DNA of 64,000 bases, taken from positions 124,001 to 188,000 of the forward strand of contig CAZIKK010000001.1 in assembly GCA_964539975.1 (NCBI GenBank), read 5' to 3'. The DNA is from 38-11 sp964539975 (GTDB taxonomy: Bacteria; Bacillota; Clostridia; Tissierellales; Dethiosulfatibacteraceae). Shown here piece by piece: positions 58,426 to 64,000 of the stretch (the first letter of the stretch is position 1; each line of letters begins with the position of its first letter). Below the pieces are notes generated by a model. The model was not told the DNA's origin and did no database searches. It saw only the letters and a list, made by a program, of their open reading frames with translations. The position numbers were made by a program, and so were the translations under genes.

Positions 58426-59733
58426 ATGAAAACTCAACCTTTGAATCCTAAGATTCCTTACGGATTGGTCTTCACAGGTGGTGGGACACGAGGATGTTAT
58501 GAAATTGGAGCCTGGAAGGCATTGAAAGAACTAAATGTTAAGATCACTGCCGTTGCCGGCACGTCTATAGGTGCTATCAACGGAGCTTTTTTTGTGCAAG
58601 ATGACTTTGACTTGGCTTATAAGACCTGGACAAGCATCAAAATTGATGATTTCATTGTAGCTGAAGATGATAATCCTATCAAAATCTTCATATCTGCATT
58701 GAAAGATAAGGGATTGGATGTAACGCCATTAAAAAAAATGTTGAACCGTTATTTCGACGAAGCACTCATACGCCAGTCACCGGTAGATTATGGCCTAGTC
58801 ACTTTTTCATTGTCGGATGTAGAGCCAGTAATGGTTCTAAAAAAAGATATCCCCGATGGTCAATTAGTCGATTACATATTGGCTAGTGCCTCATTCCCTC
58901 TTTTTAAACCAGCCGTAATCAACGGGAAACGCTATTTAGATGGTGCCGTCTACGATAATGTCCCAGTTCCTCTATTAAAAAAAGCCGGCTGCCAAGATAT
59001 AATTGTCGTAAATATTTCAGGCGTTGGCATTGATCGAAATTATACCGCAGAAAAAGTTGGAATTCGCTCACTCCATACCATCCAAAACTCCTCTGAATTA
59101 TGCGGCACTTTAGAGTTTGACTTAGACAAAATAAACAAAGGCATTGATATGGGCTATCTAGACACTTTGAAAGCTTTTGGAAAAGTTTACGGCAAAAAAT
59201 ATTACTTCAGTGAACCAATTTCTGATTTCGAAAAATACAAACACCTTCACCCTCTGACAGAGAATGATCTGGCTTCTTTGTTGAATGTTTTGACAAAAGA
59301 TTCGGAAGATTCTTCCAATGGAAACAAATACCCGATTATCAAAAGACTTTATGAGTACGGTGATGGACAATTGAGCCCTCAAAACATTTTATTAGCTAGC
59401 ATGGAGATTACTGCTGAAATATTCGAATTGCCGAGGATCAAATTATACCATCCCGAAGAGTTGTATGAAGCAATTGTAATAGATTACCTCAATACCCTTG
59501 ACACCCTCCAAACAATTGAATCAAAAAAAACCTTGCTCGATATCTATAAATCATTAGACTTCAATAATATAAATAAAAAAACTTTAACTACCTACTTTAT
59601 TTCTCTTACTGAAAAAGATAAAGTCAGCAAAAAATTCCTGGTGAAATTTCTCCCTAAAGTCTATATTGCCTATTTGTTTCTTTCTTTTATGAAAAATCGC
59701 GATGTGAGATTAAACCACGAAGTCACAAACTAA
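58426..59733 (+). CDS. Patatin-like phospholipase
   Basis: A 435-residue patatin. GGGTRGCYEIGAWKAL (oxyanion loop, about 18-33), the nucleophile elbow GTSIGAING with catalytic Ser, and the catalytic Asp in DGAVYDNVP (position of the usual DGG) are clear. It likely hydrolyses acyl chains from lipids in the cytoplasm or at the membrane. After the patatin core (to about 260) the C-terminal 170 residues are helical and unrecognised. GAGGCGGTGA precedes the ATG. Confidence 0.88.
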   Translation: MKTQPLNPKIPYGLVFTGGGTRGCYEIGAWKALKELNVKITAVAGTSIGAINGAFFVQDDFDLAYKTWTSIKIDDFIVAEDDNPIKIFISALKDKGLDVTPLKKMLNRYFDEALIRQSPVDYGLVTFSLSDVEPVMVLKKDIPDGQLVDYILASASFPLFKPAVINGKRYLDGAVYDNVPVPLLKKAGCQDIIVVNISGVGIDRNYTAEKVGIRSLHTIQNSSELCGTLEFDLDKINKGIDMGYLDTLKAFGKVYGKKYYFSEPISDFEKYKHLHPLTENDLASLLNVLTKDSEDSSNGNKYPIIKRLYEYGDGQLSPQNILLASMEITAEIFELPRIKLYHPEELYEAIVIDYLNTLDTLQTIESKKTLLDIYKSLDFNNINKKTLTTYFISLTEKDKVSKKFLVKFLPKVYIAYLFLSFMKNRDVRLNHEVTN

Positions 59734-59811
59734 ATAGAATTGTTCTAATCACCACCTTTTAACACAAATATTGATAGACAACACCACTTAGACCATCCAA
59801 GGAGACCAAAT

Positions 59812-60654
59812 ATGGCATTCATACAAGATCCAATAGCAACTATTCAAAAAAGACGATCGGTTAGAAGCTACACCAACAAACCAAATGATGCTATCCAAAT
59901 TAAACGTATTTTAGACTTTATGAAACATCAGCCTCCTCTCTTTTCAGGAAAAGTTCGATTTTTGTGCATCGATTTAGACAAGGACAAAGGTGTCAAATTG
60001 GGTACCTACGGTGTCATCAAGAACGCTCGCAGTTTTATAGTTGCCATTGCAGAGGATTCCACCCAAGATATGGAAACTATTGGTTACATACTTGAGAAAG
60101 GTATTTTGCTAGCTACCGAAATGGGGTTAGGTACATGCTGGATGGCTGGCACTTACAAAGTGAATGACTTCGAGGGTGTTGTCTTAAATAGCACTGAAGA
60201 GCGAATTGTAGCCATTACCCCTCTCGGTTTCCCAGATGATAAAAATCATTTCTTAGATCGTGCATTGCGTATTTTAGCGGCTTCTGACAACCGAAAACCA
60301 TTTGATTCATTGTTTTATAAAAATAATTACGGTGAACCTTTTCAGCCCTCTGATTTTAATCATCTAAATGAAAAGCCTTACTATCAGGCATTAGAAATGG
60401 TTAGATTGGCACCATCAGCATCCAACAAACAACCTTGGAGGGTGATTCAGATGGAAAACCAGTACCATTTCTACCTTGAAAGATCTAAAAATTATCCCCT
60501 TCGGTTCCAAAGAATCGACATGGGTATTGCCATTGCACACTTTGATTTGGTCGTAAGGCAACATTCTTTGGATGGCGTGTGGGTTTTCAAGGCACCACCA
60601 TTGGAAGTCCCCAGCCATGTACAGTATAGCTTGACATGGCAAGCAAGAACATGA
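59812..60654 (+). CDS. Nitroreductase family protein (TM1586-like)
   Basis: A 280-residue flavin-dependent nitroreductase-like protein. RRSVRSYTNKP (14-24) marks the N-terminal part and APSASNKQPWRV the C-terminal part; AIAHFDLVVRQH resembles the TM1586 type. The fold is a tandem pair of half-repeats in one chain. The natural substrate is unknown. AAGGAG precedes the ATG. It follows the patatin gene by 78 bases without a clear terminator between them. Confidence 0.82.
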   Translation: MAFIQDPIATIQKRRSVRSYTNKPNDAIQIKRILDFMKHQPPLFSGKVRFLCIDLDKDKGVKLGTYGVIKNARSFIVAIAEDSTQDMETIGYILEKGILLATEMGLGTCWMAGTYKVNDFEGVVLNSTEERIVAITPLGFPDDKNHFLDRALRILAASDNRKPFDSLFYKNNYGEPFQPSDFNHLNEKPYYQALEMVRLAPSASNKQPWRVIQMENQYHFYLERSKNYPLRFQRIDMGIAIAHFDLVVRQHSLDGVWVFKAPPLEVPSHVQYSLTWQART

Positions 60655-60657
60655 AAT

Positions 60658-60683
60658 AAAAAATGGGCAAAAGCCCATTTTTT
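60658..60683. terminator. Bidirectional terminator between the nitroreductase gene and valS
   Basis: AAAAAATGGGC-AAAA-GCCCATTTTTT with T-runs in both directions; includes part of the valS stop. Confidence 0.9.
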
Positions 60684-63327
60684 ATTTCATGTCTTTGAGA
60701 CGATCATTTACCTTTCTGTATAAATCTTGGTATCCTTCAAGTTTTTGCCTCTCTGCTAAAACAACTTGTTCCGGAGCTTTATCAACAAAACCTTTGTTGT
60801 TAAGCTTTCCTTCTGCTCGTTTTATTTCTTTTAAAAGTCTTTCAATTTCTTTATTTAACCGCTCAATTTCTTTTTCAAAATCAACTAAATCTGATAATGG
60901 TATGTAGATTTGAACCCCTGGCAAAACAGATGACATCGTATTTTGTCCTACGTCTGATTTGTCTTGAATAAAGGTGATCTCTGATACATTTGCAAGAGAT
61001 TTAAAGTAACTATCTCCTTTCTGAATGATCGATTTCAATGCTTCACTCTCAGCCACTACGGCAACTTTTACCTTCTTTGAGGGTGGTACTTCTGCTTCTG
61101 CTTTGATGTTTCTAATGCTTCTGATCATATTCATAATTAAATTGATTTGCTCTTCAGCTTCAGGATTATCACAGCTGTTTTTGAATTTTGGCCATTGAGA
61201 AGCAATTAACCGTTCGTTTGAATGTGGCAACTTTCCCCAAATTTCTTCCGTTATAAACGGCATGAATGGATGTAGGATCTTCAACATGTCCTTCATGACA
61301 CGAATCAAGACCACTCTAACAACATTCTTATCTTCTTCATTTTCACTGTATAATCGGGATTTGACAAGCTCAATATACCAGTCACAGAACTCACTCCATA
61401 TAAAATCATAAGTTTTTTGAACCGCTAATCCTAATTCAAACTTTTCAAGATTCTCCGTTACTTCACCCACAACTGCATTCATTCTTGAGAGAATCCATTG
61501 ATCTTCCAACCTTAATTGGTTTGATTCTATATCCTGTGAAATTTGGTCATCGTCTATATTCATCATGACAAATCTTGATGCGTTCCAAAGCTTGTTTGCA
61601 AAGTGTCTACTCGATTCAAGTCGTTCCATTTTAAACCGTGTATCATTGCCAGGCGTAATCCCAGTCATCAACATCAATCGCAATGCATCCGCTCCATATT
61701 GATCAATCACTTCTAATGGATCGACACCGTTGCCTAAAGATTTACTCATCTTTTTACCGTCTTCGTCACGAACTAGCCCATGAACCAAAACATGTTTAAA
61801 CGGCACTTGCCCTGTATGCTCCAATCCCGAGAACATCATTCTGACAATCCAGAAGAATATGATGTCATAACCTGTTACCAAAACATCCGTGGGATAAAAA
61901 TAGTGATAATCTTCTGTTTCTTCAGGCCACCCCAGCGTCGAAAAAGGCCAAAGGGCAGAACTAAACCATGTGTCCAGTACATCTTCATCTTGACGTATTT
62001 GATCACTTCCGCATTTGGCGCATTTTAACGGTCTCTCTCTTTCAACCATTGTTTCTTGGCAGGAATCGCAATAATAAGCCGGTATCCGGTGTCCCCACCA
62101 CAGCTGCCGGGAAATACACCAATCTCTTATATTTTCAAGCCAATGATAGTAAATCTTGTCAAATCTATCTGGCACAAACTTTGTCTTCTCTGTTTTTACA
62201 GCTTCAATCGCTGGATCCGAAAGAGGTTCCATCCTCACAAACCATTGCTCCGACAATCTTGGTTCAATAACTGTGTCACATCTATAACAAGTACCGACTG
62301 CGTGAATCGTCTCTTCTGTCTTGACTAGTAGTCCTTTCCGATCTAACTCTTCCACAAATGAATCGCGACACGCGTACCTATCCCAACCCGCATAGCGTCC
62401 TGAGACTTCATTCATTGTGCCATCTTCGTTCATACAAGAGACTTGCTCCAAACCATGGCGTAAACCGATTTCAAAATCATTCGGATCATGTGAAGGGGTC
62501 ACCTTAAGTGCCCCTGTTCCTTTTGTCATGTCCGGATAACTATCTCCTATGATTTCAATCTCTCTATCCACAATCGGTACGCGCACTTTTTTACCGATCA
62601 AATGTTGGTACCTTTCATCTTCAGGATTAACAGCTATTGCTGTATCTCCAAAAATTGTTTCAGGTCTAGTTGTTGCAATTACAAAGTATTCATCTGGATT
62701 GTCAACATACGGATACCTCACATAATAGTACTTCCCTGTCTTATCTTCGTGTTCTACTTCTGCATCCGATATAGAAGTCAAACAATCTGGACACCAGTTA
62801 ATGATACGGTTTCCTCTATAAATCAAGCCTTTATCATAGAGATTAACAAACGCCTGGGTAACCGCTTTTGAGCACCCTTCATCCATGGTGAATCTTTCTC
62901 TGCTCCAATCACAAGAATCCCCTAGTTTTCGCATTTGTTGCGTTATTCGATCACCAAATTCTTCTTTCCATTGCCAGGCTTTTTGAAGAAAGGCATCCCT
63001 CCCTATTTCTTCTTTTGTCTTCCCTTCTTCTTTTCCTAATCTCTCTACCACTTTTACTTCTGTAGCTATGCTTGCATGGTCCGATCCAGGCAACCACAGT
63101 GCTTCATAACCTTGCATTCTTTTCCATCTAGTTAAAATATCTTGCAAAGTATGGTCTAATGCGTGTCCCATATGAAGCTGACCCGTAATATTGGGAGGTG
63201 GAATCACAATTGTAAACGGAGTTTTTTCAGGGTTTATATTTGCTTTAAAATGACCTTCTTCTTCCCACATCTTGTAAATCTTGTCTTCAAAACTTTTTGG
63301 ATCGTAAGCTTTTGCTAATTTTTCCAT
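60682..63327 (-). CDS. valS: Valine--tRNA ligase
   Basis: An 881-residue class I synthetase: HIGH-type motif PPPNITGQLHMGHAL (about 43-57), editing CP1 domain, KMSKS motif GKKMSKSLGNGVDP, anticodon domain, and a C-terminal coiled coil (VDFEKEIERLNKEIERLLKEIKRAEGKLNN) as in ValS. Zinc-like Cys pairs (CPDC; CDSC; CAKC) appear. AAAGGAG precedes the ATG. It is the second gene of a T-box-controlled unit, after a 57-residue membrane gene. Confidence 0.97.
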   Translation of the reverse strand: MEKLAKAYDPKSFEDKIYKMWEEEGHFKANINPEKTPFTIVIPPPNITGQLHMGHALDHTLQDILTRWKRMQGYEALWLPGSDHASIATEVKVVERLGKEEGKTKEEIGRDAFLQKAWQWKEEFGDRITQQMRKLGDSCDWSRERFTMDEGCSKAVTQAFVNLYDKGLIYRGNRIINWCPDCLTSISDAEVEHEDKTGKYYYVRYPYVDNPDEYFVIATTRPETIFGDTAIAVNPEDERYQHLIGKKVRVPIVDREIEIIGDSYPDMTKGTGALKVTPSHDPNDFEIGLRHGLEQVSCMNEDGTMNEVSGRYAGWDRYACRDSFVEELDRKGLLVKTEETIHAVGTCYRCDTVIEPRLSEQWFVRMEPLSDPAIEAVKTEKTKFVPDRFDKIYYHWLENIRDWCISRQLWWGHRIPAYYCDSCQETMVERERPLKCAKCGSDQIRQDEDVLDTWFSSALWPFSTLGWPEETEDYHYFYPTDVLVTGYDIIFFWIVRMMFSGLEHTGQVPFKHVLVHGLVRDEDGKKMSKSLGNGVDPLEVIDQYGADALRLMLMTGITPGNDTRFKMERLESSRHFANKLWNASRFVMMNIDDDQISQDIESNQLRLEDQWILSRMNAVVGEVTENLEKFELGLAVQKTYDFIWSEFCDWYIELVKSRLYSENEEDKNVVRVVLIRVMKDMLKILHPFMPFITEEIWGKLPHSNERLIASQWPKFKNSCDNPEAEEQINLIMNMIRSIRNIKAEAEVPPSKKVKVAVVAESEALKSIIQKGDSYFKSLANVSEITFIQDKSDVGQNTMSSVLPGVQIYIPLSDLVDFEKEIERLNKEIERLLKEIKRAEGKLNNKGFVDKAPEQVVLAERQKLEGYQDLYRKVNDRLKDMK

Positions 63328-63343
63328 TTCTTTATCTCCTTTC

Positions 63344-63517
63344 TTATGCGTAATACCGTATCATCAATATCATGCCACCAATTGTAATCAGCAATCCTAT
63401 GAGCTTGATTTTCAACAAGTTTTTCAAATTGCTGATTCTTCCTTTTTTGTAAAATTTGTCTCCACCAATGACAATCACCATGCCTCCCATCAACAAAATC
63501 ATTCCAAAGTTATACAC
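63344..63517 (-). CDS. Small membrane protein (57 residues) between the T-box and valS
   Basis: Not recognised. Translation from GTG at 63515-63517 gives 57 residues with two hydrophobic segments (MYNFGMILLMGGMVIVIGG and LIGLLITIGGMILMI) separated by the basic loop DKFYKKGRISNLKNLLKIK. GGAG stands seven bases before the GTG, and its stop is 16 bases before valS, so it would be translated with it from the T-box message. This supports a real gene; function unknown. Confidence 0.75.
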   Translation of the reverse strand: MYNFGMILLMGGMVIVIGGDKFYKKGRISNLKNLLKIKLIGLLITIGGMILMIRYYA

Positions 63518-63545
63518 GATATCACTCCTTCAGCTATATCTTCTC

Positions 63546-63770
63546 AAAAAAAGCGAGCCTTCTCGAAAGGACGAGAACACCCGCGGTACCACCTTATTTC
63601 CATTTGGCTCTTAATTCATTAACGGAATTACCGGATAATCCTACTCATTTCAGACTATCTACTCCAAAGCTACCTTCAACACTCATTGCCTAATGGATCC
63701 TTACAGCCATGGAATCCAATCTCTCTCAGTCTAAGTGTCTACTCCTCTTTATCAAAGTATTTCAATATTT
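63546..63770 (-). promoter_or_regulatory. T-box riboswitch (tRNA-Val) before the small gene and valS
   Basis: The T-box core AAGGTGGTACCGCGGGT (63579-63595, minus strand) is followed by a terminator stem of 13 pairs with one mismatch (63553-63584) and seven T. The specifier-like triplet is GTA (63671-63673), a Val codon, one purine before the closing stem, equivalent to the CCT placement in the proS T-box. Confidence 0.92.
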
Positions 63771-63779
63771 ATTTAATGT

Positions 63780-63808
63780 ATGCTACCAAAAAAAACCCCT
63801 TCTGTCAA
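63780..63808 (-). promoter_or_regulatory. Promoter of the valS T-box transcript
   Basis: TTGACA (63803-63808) and TAGCAT (63780-63785), 17 bases apart on the minus strand; the spacer includes a T-run that may help end the trpS message. Confidence 0.65.
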
Positions 63809-63819
63809 TTTGTCTTTCT

Positions 63820-64000
63820 CTACATTTTGGGGATTAAACCGACTTTTTTCTTTACTTTTCTAAGTGTCTTCAAAGCTGCTCTCTCTGCTTTCTCAGCACC
63901 TTTTTTGTAAACAGCTTCCAAGTAATCCTTGTTTTTCATTAATGCCTCAGCGGTTTCTCTGATTGGTCTAAGCTCTCCTACAACAACTTCAGCTGTTGAT
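63820..64000 (-). CDS. trpS: Tryptophan--tRNA ligase (partial, C terminus)
   Basis: The last 60 residues of a protein entering from the right edge: VVVGELRPIRETAEALM, then YKKGAEKAERAALKTLRKV and the end VGLIPKM. The pattern matches the C-terminal helix of TrpS (LKPIQER...GAEKA...). Catalytic motifs lie outside the window, so the call rests on this tail alone. Confidence 0.75.
   Translation of the reverse strand, partial: STAEVVVGELRPIRETAEALMKNKDYLEAVYKKGAEKAERAALKTLRKVKKKVGLIPKM

Overview
The window is a compact, AT-rich stretch of chromosome from a Gram-positive anaerobe-like Firmicute of the Clostridia. I base this on the low GC, strong AGGAGG ribosome sites, Bacillus-like sigma-A promoters, T-box leaders on two aminoacyl-tRNA synthetase units, a PyrR-type attenuator, ferrous iron uptake by Feo, a Bacillus-like DNA polymerase I without proofreading residues, and a short-type ProS. 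The genus cannot be fixed from sequence alone; a Fusibacter/Peptostreptococcales-like organism is only a guess. There is no CRISPR array, insertion sequence, prophage, rRNA or obvious foreign island. Most genes are on the minus strand and are housekeeping.

Layout. 1-9.8 kb: partial pcrA helicase, an EF-G-like GTPase, an operon of TIM-barrel isomerase/rmuC/bcp, tRNA-Leu(GAG), coaE and polA. 9.9-12.3 kb: an ECF sigma/anti-sigma pair with its own ECF-type promoter, and a UPF0251 (DUF134) regulator whose promoter is overlapped by inverted repeats. 12.5-14.6 kb (+): a two-domain FMN-binding lipoprotein and an ApbE flavin transferase lipoprotein, a likely surface flavinylation/electron-transfer module. 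14.7-22.2 kb: tex, prfB with its programmed +1 frameshift, secA, and a flavoprotein. 22.2-25.8 kb: a LytTR regulator with a degenerate receiver, an unknown 91-residue protein, and feoA-feoB-FeoB-associated protein.

25.8-31.4 kb: a small alarmone synthetase followed by tldD-tldE, a divergent FAH-family hydrolase, and asd. 31.5-40 kb: a DUF4015 lipoprotein, T-box/proS, ispF-ispD, a PIN-TRAM membrane protein, carD, radA and a flavin reductase. 40-44.5 kb: a HAD phosphatase, a PyrR-controlled uracil permease, and a NYN-LOTUS protein/ElyC-like/murI operon. 44.5-55.5 kb: one purine operon, purL-E-C-F-M-N-H-D, covering PRPP to IMP plus purD, read from a single strong promoter. 55.6-60.7 kb: a membrane-anchored amidohydrolase coupled to a PHP phosphatase, a patatin phospholipase and a TM1586-like nitroreductase. 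60.7-64 kb: a T-box leader that controls an unannotated 57-residue membrane protein and valS, then the end of trpS.

The most unusual items are the flavinylated-lipoprotein/ApbE pair, the tiny membrane gene between the Val T-box and valS, the LytTR protein lacking phosphoacceptor residues, the ECF promoter, and the operator-like palindromes at the DUF134, feo and pur promoters. All functional calls rest on motifs read by eye; no database search was run.
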